NCBI RefSeq assembly: GCF_005490985.1
Contig: NZ_CP027869.1
Span: forward strand, 2,790,001-2,854,000
Source: Curtobacterium sp. SGAir0471
Lineage (GTDB): Bacteria; Actinomycetota; Actinomycetes; Actinomycetales; Microbacteriaceae
DNA: 64,000 nt
Direction: 5' to 3'
How positions within the stretch are numbered: position 1 is the first letter of the stretch; each line of letters starts with the position of its first letter. Shown one piece after another: positions 50,585 through 59,022 of the stretch. The notes beneath the pieces were generated by a model, which was not told where the DNA came from, ran no database searches, and saw only the letters and a program-made list of their open reading frames with translations. A program made the translations under genes and the position numbers.

Positions 50585-51058
50585 ATGCACGACGACGAAC
50601 TCACCGCCCTCGCGGTCTCCCGCGCCCTCGACAACGTCCACGACGGTGGCAAGCCCTTCGCCTGCCTGATCGTCCGCGACGGCGAGGTCGTGGTCGAGGC
50701 CGTCAACCACGTCGCCCAGACCGGCGACCCGACCGCGCACGCCGAGATCCGCGCGATCCGCGCCGCCGCCGAGCAGGACATCACCGACCTGACCGGGTAC
50801 GAGGTCTTCGTCACCGCCTACCCCTGCCCGATGTGCCTCGGTGCGCTGTACTACGCCCAGCCCGACCGCGTGGTCTTCGCCGCGACGCGGGAGCAGGAGG
50901 GCGAACACTACGAGGACGGCAACCGCCTGATGACGCTCGCGACCTTCTACGACGAGTACGCCAAGCCGGTGGAGGAGCGCGCCCTGCCCACGGAGCAGGG
51001 CACGGTCGAGGACCCGACGGCCCCGTTCCGCGAGTGGACCGCCCGCCACCCGTCCTGA
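50585..51058 (+). CDS. Nucleoside/guanine deaminase (CMP/dCMP-type zinc fold)
   Basis: A 157-residue zinc-dependent deaminase. Zinc ligands and catalytic Glu are in PTAHAEIRAIRAAA (His and Glu near 52-54) and VTAYPCPMCLGALYYA (two Cys near 81 and 84). The C-terminal FYDEYAKPVEERALP resembles guanine-deaminase-like members (GuaD of Bacillus) more than tRNA adenosine deaminase TadA, so guanine or a cytosine base is the likely substrate. No SD is obvious. Followed by a repeat-family hairpin. Confidence 0.87.
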   Translation: MHDDELTALAVSRALDNVHDGGKPFACLIVRDGEVVVEAVNHVAQTGDPTAHAEIRAIRAAAEQDITDLTGYEVFVTAYPCPMCLGALYYAQPDRVVFAATREQEGEHYEDGNRLMTLATFYDEYAKPVEERALPTEQGTVEDPTAPFREWTARHPS

Positions 51059-51075
51059 CCCCGGTGGGACGACCA

Positions 51076-51122
51076 CCGGACGGGAGGCTCGTGGCGGGCC
51101 CCGCCACGAGCCTCCCGTCCGG
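51076..51122. terminator. Perfect 23-bp hairpin, copy 6 of the GGACGGGAGGC family
   Basis: Arms 51076-51098 and 51100-51122 are fully complementary with one base between. It lies 17 bp after the deaminase stop and 82 bp before the methyltransferase. Confidence 0.8.
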
Positions 51123-51203
51123 CTCCGGTCCCGGCGACCGCCGCCACCCGGACCTGAGGCGTCCCGCATCGACACCGGCGCCGCGACGGTCCAGGCTGGG
51201 ACC

Positions 51204-51935
51204 GTGACCGACGACCGTCCCGCCCGTTCCTTCGGATCCGCCGTCGACGCCTACGAACGCGGCAGACCCGGTTACCCGGACGCCGTGGCGGCGGCCCTGG
51301 TGCCGGACCGCGCGCCCCTCGTCGTGGACGTCGGGGCGGGGACCGGGAAGTTCACCAGGACCCTGCTCGGCCGGGCCGACGAGGTCGTGGCGGTGGAACC
51401 GGACCCGGCCATGCGCTCGCGACTGGCCGATCTGCTGCCGACGGTGCGTGCGCTCGACGGCACGGGCGAGGCGATCCCGCTGCCGGACGGCTCGGCGGAC
51501 GTCGTGACGTTCGCGCAGTCCTGGCACTGGGTCGACCGGGACGCCGGCGCCGCCGAGGTCGCACGGGTGCTGCGCCCGGGCGGGACCGTCGGACTCGTCT
51601 GGAACGTCCGCGACGAGACCCGGCCGTGGGCCGCACGCGTCGGCGCGATCGTGGCGCAGCCGGAGGCCCGCACCGTGCAGCAGGAGCAGCCGCTCCTCGG
51701 AGCGCCGTTCGGCGCCGGGGTCCACGACACGGTGCGGTGGACACACGAGCAGGACCGTGACGCGTTCCTCGACATGATCGCCTCGCGGAGCTTCGTCATC
51801 CTCCTGCCCGAGGACGAGCGGCGTGCGGTGCTCGACGCGGTCCGGCAGGTGCTCGACGAGGACCCCGGGACGGCCGGGCGCCCGACGATCCCCGTCGACT
51901 ACGTCGCACACGTCCACCGGTACGTCCGACCCTGA
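51204..51935 (+). CDS. Class I SAM-dependent methyltransferase
   Basis: A 243-residue methyltransferase. Motif I is VVDVGAGTGKFTRTLL (about 41-56), motif II AVEPDPAMRSRLADLLP, and the catalytic-side strand ADVVTFAQSWHWVD near 105 with RVLRPGGTVGLVWNV after it. FGSAVDAYERGRPGYP at the N-terminus is typical of the UbiE/Coq5-like group acting on small molecules. Substrate unknown. GTG start used; CAGGCT lies 8 nt upstream. Converges with the response-regulator gene over a hairpin. Confidence 0.88.
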   Translation: MTDDRPARSFGSAVDAYERGRPGYPDAVAAALVPDRAPLVVDVGAGTGKFTRTLLGRADEVVAVEPDPAMRSRLADLLPTVRALDGTGEAIPLPDGSADVVTFAQSWHWVDRDAGAAEVARVLRPGGTVGLVWNVRDETRPWAARVGAIVAQPEARTVQQEQPLLGAPFGAGVHDTVRWTHEQDRDAFLDMIASRSFVILLPEDERRAVLDAVRQVLDEDPGTAGRPTIPVDYVAHVHRYVRP

Positions 51936-51936
51936 C

Positions 51937-51966
51937 GGCCCGGCGCCGGGAGGCCGGCGTCGGGCC
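51937..51966. terminator. Bidirectional hairpin
   Basis: 13-bp arms 51937-51949 and 51954-51966 with one mismatch, between convergent stops at 51935 and 51972. Confidence 0.75.
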
Positions 51967-51971
51967 CTGTC

Positions 51972-52703
51972 TCAGGGCGCCGGTGTCAGCCGGTAGAGCA
52001 CCTGCGGGCGACCGCGACGGCCGTACCGGTGCGCCAGGTCGATGGCGCCCGTCGCGACGAGGTGGTCGAGGTAGCGCCGCGCGGTGGCGCGCGAGGTGCC
52101 CGTGGCCACGGCGACCTCGTCGGCCGAGCGCGCGGTCACGGGGTCGAGGGCCGCGACGACGCGACCGAGCGTGGTGGCACTCACGCCCTTCGGCAGGGCG
52201 TCCTCGGACGCGCCGGCCGAGGCGCGGGTCGGACCGACCACGCGCACCGACCCGGTGGCGAGCAGACGGTCGACGTCGCCCTGCCCCATCGGCACGTCGC
52301 GCTGCGCGTCGTCGCGCGACCGTCGCTCGGCGGCGTAGGCGCGCAGCCGGTCCTGCAGCGCCTCGCGGTCGAACGGCTTGAGCAGGTACCCGACCGGGTG
52401 CGCGGCGAGCGCCTGCCGGACGGTGACCTGGTCGCGGGAGGAGCTGACCACGAGGACGTCGGTGCGGTCGACGCCGGCGACGTGCATGCGGTGCAGGACC
52501 TCGATGCCGCTGATGTCGGGCAGCCGCATGTCGAGGAGCACGAGGTCGACCCCGCGCTCGACCGAGGCCAGCGCGGCGCCGCCGGACGCGACCGCCCCGA
52601 CGACCGCGAACCCCTCGGTCGCGGCGACCCAGCGGGTGTGGAGCGCACGCGCGCCCGCGTCGTCGTCGACCACGAGCACGCGCAGCGGCGCGGACGCGGT
52701 CAC
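51972..52703 (-). CDS. CitB/DcuR-type response regulator
   Basis: A 243-residue two-component regulator. The receiver domain is residues 1-125 (VLVVDDDAGARALH, phospho-acceptor Asp in LVLLDMRLPDISGIEVL near 60, Lys in GYLLKPFDREAL near 113). The C-terminal part is a winged helix (SATTLGRVVAALDPVTARSADEVAVATGTSRATARRYLDHLVATG), as in CitB/DcuR/DpiA. Its GTG overlaps the sensor-kinase stop, so the pair is one unit, divergent from tctCBA, which it most likely activates. Confidence 0.93.
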   Translation of the reverse strand: MTASAPLRVLVVDDDAGARALHTRWVAATEGFAVVGAVASGGAALASVERGVDLVLLDMRLPDISGIEVLHRMHVAGVDRTDVLVVSSSRDQVTVRQALAAHPVGYLLKPFDREALQDRLRAYAAERRSRDDAQRDVPMGQGDVDRLLATGSVRVVGPTRASAGASEDALPKGVSATTLGRVVAALDPVTARSADEVAVATGTSRATARRYLDHLVATGAIDLAHRYGRRGRPQVLYRLTPAP

Positions 52704-53977
52704 GACTGCGCCGTCAGGTCGACGTCGAGCCGGGCACCGCCGAGCGCTGCCGAACGCCCCACGACCACCGATCCGCCACGTTCGGTGGCGGTGCGCCGGA
52801 CGACCGCCAGGCCGATGCCCCGCCCGAGGCCGGTCTCGTCGGACTTCGACGACCACCCGCGGGTCAGCACGCGGTGGGCGTCGGCGGGGTCGATGCCGGG
52901 GCCGTCGTCCTCGACCGTGACCGTGACGCGTCCGTCCCGGAAGTCGACGCTGCAGGTGACGGTCCTGGCTCCGGCCTCGGCGGCGTTCCGGCACAGGTTC
53001 GCGACGACGAGCAGCACCGCGTCGTCGAGCACGACGTCGTCGGCGACCCGGAGCTCGAGCGCCGCACCGGCTGCGGTGAGCTCGGCGCGCACCGCCGCAA
53101 CGGACGCCGTCGCCACCGCGCCCCGCCGCGGCGACCCGGCGCCACCGCCGCTCGTGAGTCCGGGTGCGACGGCGTCGATGTAGGCCATCGCGTCCTCGTC
53201 GTCCCCCTGCTCGACGAGCCCGCGCACCACGTGCAGCCGGGTGCCGAACTCGTGCGCCTGCTCGCGGAGTGCCTCCGTCGTCCACCGGATCCGTCGGCTC
53301 TCGGCGTCGACCGCGTCGGCCCGCCGCAACCGGCGGGCGATCACGAGCGACAGGAGCACGCTCGCGAGCGTCGCGGCGACGAGGGCACCGGTGCTCCACG
53401 GCAGCAGGGCCCCGAGGGCCCGTTCCCGGTCGGCCGCGATGGTCGACTCGAGCACACCGACCGCGACGACACCGACGACCTCGCCCTCCGCGTCGAGGAC
53501 CGGCACCTTGGCCCGGAGCGTCGTGCCGGACGGGCCGGTCTCGGTCCCGACGAACCGGTCACCGCCGAGCACGGGGGCGATCGTGGTCTCGACCGGCTCG
53601 CCGCGTTCCGCAGGGTCCGGATGGGTGATGCGCACGCCCTCGTCGTCGGTCACCACGACGTAGGAGACGCCGGAGGCTCCCTCGACGAGCGACGCGATGG
53701 GTTGCAGCGCCGCGGTGGCCGATGCGAGGTCGTCAGCGTCGGCGAGCGCCCCGGGAGCGCCCCGGTCGACGGTCGACGACACCGCGTCCCGGACCTCGGG
53801 CAGGACGGCCAGGCTCGAGGCGACACCGGACACCTGGTCGACGACGGACGTGCGGATGCTGCGCTCCTGCACGGCGACGGCGATCCCGGTCGTGACGCCC
53901 GTCGCCGTGAGCACGATGACGCTCGGGAGCGCGAGGACCGCGATCCGCCGCAGTCGCCCGAGCCGTGCCCTGGTCAC
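52700..53977 (-). CDS. CitA/DcuS-type sensor histidine kinase
   Basis: A 425-residue membrane sensor. One helix at 12-34, an extracytoplasmic PDC/PAS-like sensor (35-180; EGASGVSYVVVTDDEGVRITHPDPAERG and LRAKVPVLDAEGEVVGVVAVGV as in CitA), a second helix at about 183-205, then an H-box REQAHEFGTRLHVVRGLVEQGD and the ATPase domain with NLCRNAAEAGA (N box), VEDDGPGIDP (G1) and GLGRGIGLAVVRR (G2). The family senses citrate or C4-dicarboxylates. GTG 53977 was chosen for its AAGGGGGA ribosome site 7 nt away. Confidence 0.93.
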   Translation of the reverse strand: MTRARLGRLRRIAVLALPSVIVLTATGVTTGIAVAVQERSIRTSVVDQVSGVASSLAVLPEVRDAVSSTVDRGAPGALADADDLASATAALQPIASLVEGASGVSYVVVTDDEGVRITHPDPAERGEPVETTIAPVLGGDRFVGTETGPSGTTLRAKVPVLDAEGEVVGVVAVGVLESTIAADRERALGALLPWSTGALVAATLASVLLSLVIARRLRRADAVDAESRRIRWTTEALREQAHEFGTRLHVVRGLVEQGDDEDAMAYIDAVAPGLTSGGGAGSPRRGAVATASVAAVRAELTAAGAALELRVADDVVLDDAVLLVVANLCRNAAEAGARTVTCSVDFRDGRVTVTVEDDGPGIDPADAHRVLTRGWSSKSDETGLGRGIGLAVVRRTATERGGSVVVGRSAALGGARLDVDLTAQS

Positions 53978-54111
53978 CGTGCGTCCCCCTTCGGCCGCGA
54001 CGCCGTGAGCGTCAATGAGCACATCTCCGCCACGGGCTGCTCGTCCGGACGGCGGCTGCCATCGTACTGCTCGACCTGCGGCACGACGACGTGCGCAGGA
54101 GGGAGCCAACG

Positions 54112-55164
54112 ATGACAGAGCAGTCAGCGCCAGGGCAGGCAGTGCCAGAGCAGTCCGTGCCGGTGCAGTCGACGACGGAGCCGCGTGCCCGTCGCCCCGT
54201 CGCGCGCGTGGTCGGAGCGGCCGTCGCCGCGGTGTCCATCGCGGTCGCCGCCTTCGGGTCCGTCACCTCGGCGGCAGCCGGCGGCGACCCCACCCGGTCC
54301 GTCACCCTGGTCGCCCCCGCAGCGGCCGGTGGCGGCTGGGACGGCGTCGCGAGGTCGATGCAGCAGGCGCAGCGCGCGAACGGCATCGTGAACTCCGTCC
54401 AGGTCGTCAACATGCCCGGCGCCGGCGGCACGATCGCGCTCGGCAACGTCGCCCGGCTCGCGGGACAGACGGACACGCTGCTCGTCGGCGGGACGGGACT
54501 GCTCGCCGCGGAGATCCAGTTCGGTTCCGCCGTCACCCACGACGACATCACGCCGCTCGCGGTCACCGTCGAGGAGTACGACGTCATCGTCGTGCCCGCA
54601 GACTCGCCCTACGAGACGCTCGACGACCTGGTCGCGGCGTGGCGGGATCGTCCCGGCTCGGTGCCGTGGACGGGCGGCGGCTCGTTCGACCAACTCGTCG
54701 TCACGGACCTCGCCGTCTCGGCCGGCATCGACCCGACGGAAACGAACTACATCCCCTCGGACGGCGGCGGCGAGGCGATCCAGGCGCTGCTCAACGGCAC
54801 GGCCGCCGCGGCGTCGGGCGGGTACCCGGACAACATCGACCAGATCGAGTCCGGCCGGCTGCGGGCCCTCGCGCTCGTCGCAGCCGAACCGGTCGAGGGC
54901 ATCGACATCCCCACGGCGGTCGAGCAGGGACACGACGTCACGCTGACGAACTGGCGGATGATCGCCGCGCCGGGCGGGCTCGACGACGAGCAGCGGACGC
55001 AGCTCACGGACATCGTGCTCGACACGGTCGACACCCCGGAGTGGGCGGACGCTGTGGAGCGGTACCACTGGACCGAGCGGATCATCACCGGCGAGGACCT
55101 CGACGCGTTCATCGACGAGGAACGCGAGCGGATCCAGGGACTGTACGAGGAGCTGGGCCGATGA
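54112..55164 (+). CDS. tctC: Tricarboxylate-binding protein of the TTT transporter
   Basis: Extracytoplasmic solute-binding protein of a tripartite tricarboxylate transporter, 350 residues. A hydrophobic export signal spans about 33-58 (VVGAAVAAVSIAVAAFGSVT). The mature part has VTLVAPAAAGGGWDGVARSMQQA, VVNMPGAGGTIALGNVARL, VPWTGGGSFDQLVVTDLA and a C-terminal WTERIITGEDLDAFIDEERE, all TctC-like. AGGAGG lies 9 nt before the ATG. First gene of tctCBA, divergent from the CitAB pair; a small palindrome GCACGacgaCGTGC (54081-54094) lies just upstream. Confidence 0.92.
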   Translation: MTEQSAPGQAVPEQSVPVQSTTEPRARRPVARVVGAAVAAVSIAVAAFGSVTSAAAGGDPTRSVTLVAPAAAGGGWDGVARSMQQAQRANGIVNSVQVVNMPGAGGTIALGNVARLAGQTDTLLVGGTGLLAAEIQFGSAVTHDDITPLAVTVEEYDVIVVPADSPYETLDDLVAAWRDRPGSVPWTGGGSFDQLVVTDLAVSAGIDPTETNYIPSDGGGEAIQALLNGTAAAASGGYPDNIDQIESGRLRALALVAAEPVEGIDIPTAVEQGHDVTLTNWRMIAAPGGLDDEQRTQLTDIVLDTVDTPEWADAVERYHWTERIITGEDLDAFIDEERERIQGLYEELGR

Positions 55165-55793
55165 GCCGTCCGAGCAACCCCACGTCGTCGTCCGCGGTCG
55201 TCGGGCAGCGGCTCACGCTGCGGGCCGAACCCGGTCGCGTCGCAGCGGTCGCGAAGGAGCTGACCACCCCGGCGCTCTTCACCGCCTTCGCGGTCTACCT
55301 CGTCGTCGGCATCGTGACGATGGAGGTCCCGGCCGGTACCGCGTTCCCCGGGCCCGCGGTCTTCCCCGGCCTCGTCGCCGCGGCACTCCTGCTGCTGGCC
55401 GCCCTGCTGGTCGTGCGGTCCGTCCGAGCGGCGCGCGGGCGGCGGGTCGCGGCGGTCGACGCACTGCCGGAGCCCGGCGTCGACACCGTGGAGGCCGTCC
55501 ACACCGTCGACGGCAGCGGTACCGGCACCGAGACCCCGCGCGCGGTCCGCGTCGACTGGCGATCCCTGGCCTGGGTCGTCCTCTCCTTCGCCGGCTTCGC
55601 GCTGCTGCTCGGCGTGCTCGGGTGGATCGTCGGCGCCGGGCTGCTCTTCCTCGGCGTCGCGAAGGGGCTCGGCGCCCCGGGCTGGCTGCGGCCGCTCGTC
55701 ATCGGGCTGACCGTGAGCGCGATCAGCTACATCGCCTTCGACATGCTGCTCGACCTGTCGCTGCCCTCGGGCATCGTCGGATGGGAGTTCTGA
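55161..55793 (+). CDS. tctB: TTT transporter small membrane subunit
   Basis: A 210-residue protein with four hydrophobic segments (FTAFAVYLVVGIVTMEV, VAAALLLLAALLVVRSV, LAWVVLSFAGFALLLGVLGWIVGAGLLFLGV and LVIGLTVSAISYIAFDMLL) and PGPAVFPGLVA between the first two, the TctB pattern. A longer middle loop with Thr/Val/Asp-rich sequence is specific to this copy. Overlaps tctC by ATGA and lies 1 bp before tctA, so all three are one operon. Confidence 0.9.
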   Translation: MSRPSNPTSSSAVVGQRLTLRAEPGRVAAVAKELTTPALFTAFAVYLVVGIVTMEVPAGTAFPGPAVFPGLVAAALLLLAALLVVRSVRAARGRRVAAVDALPEPGVDTVEAVHTVDGSGTGTETPRAVRVDWRSLAWVVLSFAGFALLLGVLGWIVGAGLLFLGVAKGLGAPGWLRPLVIGLTVSAISYIAFDMLLDLSLPSGIVGWEF

Positions 55794-55794
55794 C

Positions 55795-57315
55795 GTGGAC
55801 GTCCTCGGTCTCCTCGGTGACGGCTTCGCCGGCGCCCTGACCCCCGCCAACCTGCTCTGGGTCGTCGTCGGGTGCCTGCTCGGCACCGCGGTCGGCGTCC
55901 TCCCCGGCCTCGGGTCGTCGATGGCGGTGGCACTGCTGCTGCCCGTGACGTTCTCGCTCGACCCGACGGCGGCGTTCATCATGTTCGCCGGCGTCTACTT
56001 CGGCGGGCTCTTCGGCGACTCGACGATGGGCATCCTGATGAACACGCCGGGGCAGGCCTCGGCGATCGCCTCGACGTTCGAGGGCCACAGGATGGCGTTG
56101 AACGGACGAGCGGCCCAGGCCCTCGCGACCGCCGCGATCGGGGCGTTCGTCGGCGGGATGATCGCATCGGTCCTGGTCGTCTTCCTCGCGCCGGCCCTCG
56201 CGACGTTCTCGTCGAGCTTCGGGCCGGCGGAGTTCTTCGCCCTCGCGCTCTTCGCGTTCGTCACGACGTCGTCGGTGGTCACCGACGATGCCCTGAAGGG
56301 CCTCGGATCGCTCTGCCTCGGGCTCGGCATCGCGGTGATCGGGGTCGACGGCATCTCCGGTGCACCGCGCTTCACCATGGGCGTCCCGGAGCTGTTCGAC
56401 GGCATCTCGCTCGTCACGGTGACGGTCGCGGTCCTCGCACTCGGCGAGGTCATCTACGTCGCCTGCCTCGCCCGGCACCTGAAGGACGGCCGGATGGTGC
56501 GGGCAACCGGACGCCCGTGGCTGTCGAAGCGGGAACTCCGCGAGGCCGCACCCGCCTGGCTGCGCGGCACCGCGATCGGCCTGCCGTTCGGCGTCGTGCC
56601 CGCCGGCGGGTCCGAGATCCCGACCTTCCTGGCCTTCGGGATCGAGAAGCGACTCGACGCCCGGCGCAAGGACCCGCAGTTCGGCACGGGTGCGATCCGC
56701 GGCCTGGCGGCCCCTGAGTCCGCCGGGAACGCGACCACCGGCATGGCGATGGGCGCGCTGCTGTCCCTCGGCCTGCCGGTGTCGGCGACCGCCGCGATCA
56801 TGCTCGCCGCGTTCCGCCAGTACGGACTGCAGCCGGGCCCCCTGCTGTTCGACCGGTCCCCCGACCTGGTCTGGGCGCTGCTCGCGTCGTTCTTCATCGC
56901 GATGGTCGTGCTGCTCGTCATCAACCTGCCGTTCGCGATGCTCTGGGCGAAGCTGCTGCGCATCCCGCGGGCGTACCTGTACGCGGGCATCGCGGTCTTC
57001 TGCGGACTCGGCATCTACGCCACGAGCGGTTCGGTGTTCGACCTGCTCATGCTGCTCGGCATCGGGCTCGTCGGGTTCCTCATGCGGGCGCTCGACGTGC
57101 CGCTCGCACCGCTCATCATCGGCATGGTGCTCGGTCCGCTGGCCGAGACGAGCCTGCGCGACGCGGCACTGAGCGCCGACGGCGACTTCTCGGTCCTGGT
57201 GGCCGGGCCGATCCCGATCGTGCTGTACGCCGTGCTGGCGGTCGTGGTCGCGGCCACCGTCACGGGTCGGGTCAGGGCACGGCGCGCGGCGCGGCGCGAG
57301 CTGGTCGACGCGTAG
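55795..57315 (+). CDS. tctA: TTT transporter large membrane subunit
   Basis: A 506-residue permease with about twelve helices. Family landmarks: VGVLPGLGSSMAVALLLPVTF near residue 35, AGVYFGGLFGDSTMGILMNTPGQASAIASTFEGH near 65-95, GVPELFDGISLVTV, and FGVVPAGGSEIPTFLAFGIEKRL near 265, followed by AAPESAGNATTGMAMGALLSLGLP. Together with TctC and TctB it imports a citrate-like acid driven by an ion gradient. The exact substrate (citrate, tricarballylate or another acid) cannot be told. Followed by two repeat-family hairpins. Confidence 0.94.
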   Translation: MDVLGLLGDGFAGALTPANLLWVVVGCLLGTAVGVLPGLGSSMAVALLLPVTFSLDPTAAFIMFAGVYFGGLFGDSTMGILMNTPGQASAIASTFEGHRMALNGRAAQALATAAIGAFVGGMIASVLVVFLAPALATFSSSFGPAEFFALALFAFVTTSSVVTDDALKGLGSLCLGLGIAVIGVDGISGAPRFTMGVPELFDGISLVTVTVAVLALGEVIYVACLARHLKDGRMVRATGRPWLSKRELREAAPAWLRGTAIGLPFGVVPAGGSEIPTFLAFGIEKRLDARRKDPQFGTGAIRGLAAPESAGNATTGMAMGALLSLGLPVSATAAIMLAAFRQYGLQPGPLLFDRSPDLVWALLASFFIAMVVLLVINLPFAMLWAKLLRIPRAYLYAGIAVFCGLGIYATSGSVFDLLMLLGIGLVGFLMRALDVPLAPLIIGMVLGPLAETSLRDAALSADGDFSVLVAGPIPIVLYAVLAVVVAATVTGRVRARRAARRELVDA

Positions 57316-57338
57316 TCGGGTCGGACCGGACACCGCGA

Positions 57339-57436
57339 CGGACGGGAGGCGCGTGGCGGTGCCGCACCGCGCCTCCCGTCCGGTGACGGGTCGGGTCGGG
57401 AGGCCCGTGGCGGTGCCGCACCGCGCCTCCCGTCCG
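57339..57436. repeat. Two tandem copies (7 and 8) of the GGACGGGAGGC family
   Basis: Copy 7 spans 57339-57382 and copy 8 about 57395-57436. Their last 30 bp are identical. In each the outer stem is intact and the tip has mismatches. They lie between the tctA stop (57315) and the LacI start (57462), and likely end tctCBA transcription. Confidence 0.75.
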
Positions 57437-57449
57437 CGACGCGGCGCGC

Positions 57450-57455
57450 TACGCT
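57450..57455 (+). promoter_or_regulatory. Leaderless-type -10 box for the LacI gene
   Basis: TACGCT, 6 nt before GTG 57462, just downstream of repeat copy 8. Confidence 0.55.
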
Positions 57456-57461
57456 CGACCG

Positions 57462-58469
57462 GTGCGCGCGACCGTGCGGGACGTGGCGGCCCTCGCCGGG
57501 GTCTCCCCGAAGACCGTCTCCAACGTGGTGAACGGCGGCGTGCCCGTCCGCCCGGCGACCCGTGAGCGCGTCGAGCGCGCGGTGGCGGAGCTCGGCTACG
57601 TGCCCAACCTCTCCGCCCGCGGACTGCGGAACGGGCGCTCCGGCGCGATCGCGCTGACGCTGCCGGAACTCGGCAACGCGTACTCCGCGGAGCTCGCGCA
57701 GTGGTTCGTGGAGCTCGCGCGCGAGCGGGGCTGGACGGTGCAGCTCGACCAGACGGGCAACGACGCCGAGCGTGAGCGTGAACTCGTCTCGCGTGCCCGC
57801 GCGCACCTCGTGGACGGCCTGGTGCTCAACCCGGTGTCACTCAGCGCGAGCGTCCTGGCCGAGGCCGAGGGGCTCCCCCCGACCGTCGTCATCGGCGAGG
57901 TGGAGCCCGAGCGGGTCGACCAGGTGCACGTCGACAGCCGCCGCGCCGCCCGGGAGGTCACGACCCACCTGCTCGACCGCGGGCACCGCCGGATCGCCGT
58001 CGTCGGGGCGGCCAGGGCCTCCGACGCCACGGCGACGAGCGAGCTTCGCGACCGAGGCCACGCGGACGCACTCGGCACGGTCGGCCTCGAGGTCGACCCG
58101 TCCCTGCGCGTGCCGCTGCCGGCGTGGACGACGAGCGCGGCCGCGACGGGCTTCGCGGACTGGCTCGACACGCATCCCCTGCCGCACGCGGTCTTCGCGT
58201 ACACGGACTCGATCGCGTTCGGCGTGCTGCACGTGCTGGCGGCCCGGGGTGTCCGCGTGCCGGAGCAGGTGAGCGTCGTCGGGTTCGACGACGTCGACGC
58301 GGCCGCCTTCGCGATACCGGCGCTCACCACGGTGTCGTTCGACCGGCGGGCCTTCGCGACGGCGGCGCTCGACCTGCTCACCCGGCGCATCGCCGACCCG
58401 TCCGCTCCGCCGGAGACCGTCGTCGTGCCGCACCGCATCGTCGAGCGCGCGAGCGTCGCCGACCGCTGA
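57462..58469 (+). CDS. LacI-family transcription regulator
   Basis: A 335-residue regulator. The N-terminal helix-turn-helix and hinge are VRDVAALAGVSPKTVSNVVNGGVPVRPATRERVERAVAELGYVPNLSARGLRNGR (about 5-60). The rest is a periplasmic-binding-protein-like effector domain (IALTLPELGNAYSAELAQWFVELARERGW, HRRIAVVGAARASD, VFAYTDSIAFGVLHVLAARG, QVSVVGFDDVDAAAFAIPALTTV). Effector is usually a sugar; no sugar gene adjoins it, so its targets are probably elsewhere, or it may touch tctCBA upstream. Confidence 0.92.
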   Translation: MRATVRDVAALAGVSPKTVSNVVNGGVPVRPATRERVERAVAELGYVPNLSARGLRNGRSGAIALTLPELGNAYSAELAQWFVELARERGWTVQLDQTGNDAERERELVSRARAHLVDGLVLNPVSLSASVLAEAEGLPPTVVIGEVEPERVDQVHVDSRRAAREVTTHLLDRGHRRIAVVGAARASDATATSELRDRGHADALGTVGLEVDPSLRVPLPAWTTSAAATGFADWLDTHPLPHAVFAYTDSIAFGVLHVLAARGVRVPEQVSVVGFDDVDAAAFAIPALTTVSFDRRAFATAALDLLTRRIADPSAPPETVVVPHRIVERASVADR

Positions 58470-58513
58470 CCCCCGACCCCCGACCGCTGACCGGCCACCC
58501 GGGCCGCGCCGCG

Positions 58514-58519
58514 TACGGT
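58514..58519 (+). promoter_or_regulatory. Leaderless-type -10 box for the second VOC gene
   Basis: TACGGT, 7 nt before ATG 58527. Confidence 0.5.
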
Positions 58520-58526
58520 GCGCCGC

Positions 58527-58916
58527 ATGAGCGCCGACGACCCCGCGATGCCCGTGCTGACCGCGACCGTCCTGCAGTCCCCCGACCCGGTGCGCCTCGC
58601 GCGGTTCTGGGGCGCCCTGACCGGGTGGACGGTGCACGAGGACGGTCCGACCTGGCTGCGGGTCCGCCCCGCTGACGGCGGCGTCGGGCTCTCGGTGCAG
58701 TACGACGACGCCTACCAGGCACCGACCTGGCCGCCGGCCCCGGGCACGCAGGGCATGCAGCTGCACCTCGACCTGCAGGTGGAGGACCTCGGCGCAGCGA
58801 CCGCCCGCGCGCTGGAACTCGGCGCGACCGAGGCTGCATTCCAGCCGCAGGACGACGTGCGGGTGCTCCTCGACCCGGACGGGCACCCGTTCTGCCTATT
58901 CCTGCCGGGCGCCTGA
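58527..58916 (+). CDS. VOC-family protein (glyoxalase-like)
   Basis: A 129-residue protein of the glyoxalase-like type. LTATVLQSPDPVRLARFWGALTGW (about 10-33) and LHLDLQVEDLGAATARALELGATEA (about 75-100) open the two halves, and VRVLLDPDGHPFCLFLPG closes the fold. The DPDGHPFCL end is typical of the Glyoxalase_6 group, whose functions are mostly unknown. It lies 57 bp after the LacI gene, with its own -10 box. Confidence 0.83.
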   Translation: MSADDPAMPVLTATVLQSPDPVRLARFWGALTGWTVHEDGPTWLRVRPADGGVGLSVQYDDAYQAPTWPPAPGTQGMQLHLDLQVEDLGAATARALELGATEAAFQPQDDVRVLLDPDGHPFCLFLPGA

Positions 58917-58954
58917 GCGGCCCGGCGCCCGGCACGCGCGCGCCGGCACCGGCG

Positions 58955-59022
58955 CGAGACTCGGCCAGGCGGACGAGACTCGTGACTGGAAGCCGTGGAA
59001 GTGTCCGTCAGCGCGAGTCTCG
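58955..59022. repeat. Three short CGAGACTCG/CGAGTCTCG elements
   Basis: CGAGACTCG at 58955-58963 and 58974-58982, and its inverse CGAGTCTCG at 59014-59022. Either of the first two can pair with the third. The last copy overlaps the final codons of the hydrolase gene. Possible bidirectional terminator between convergent genes. Confidence 0.5.

Noticed and set aside
373..57436. The palindromic repeats as a CRISPR array
   Set aside because: Copies are single and dispersed over 57 kb, without regular spacers or cas genes. Only two are adjacent, and they differ in length and tip sequence.
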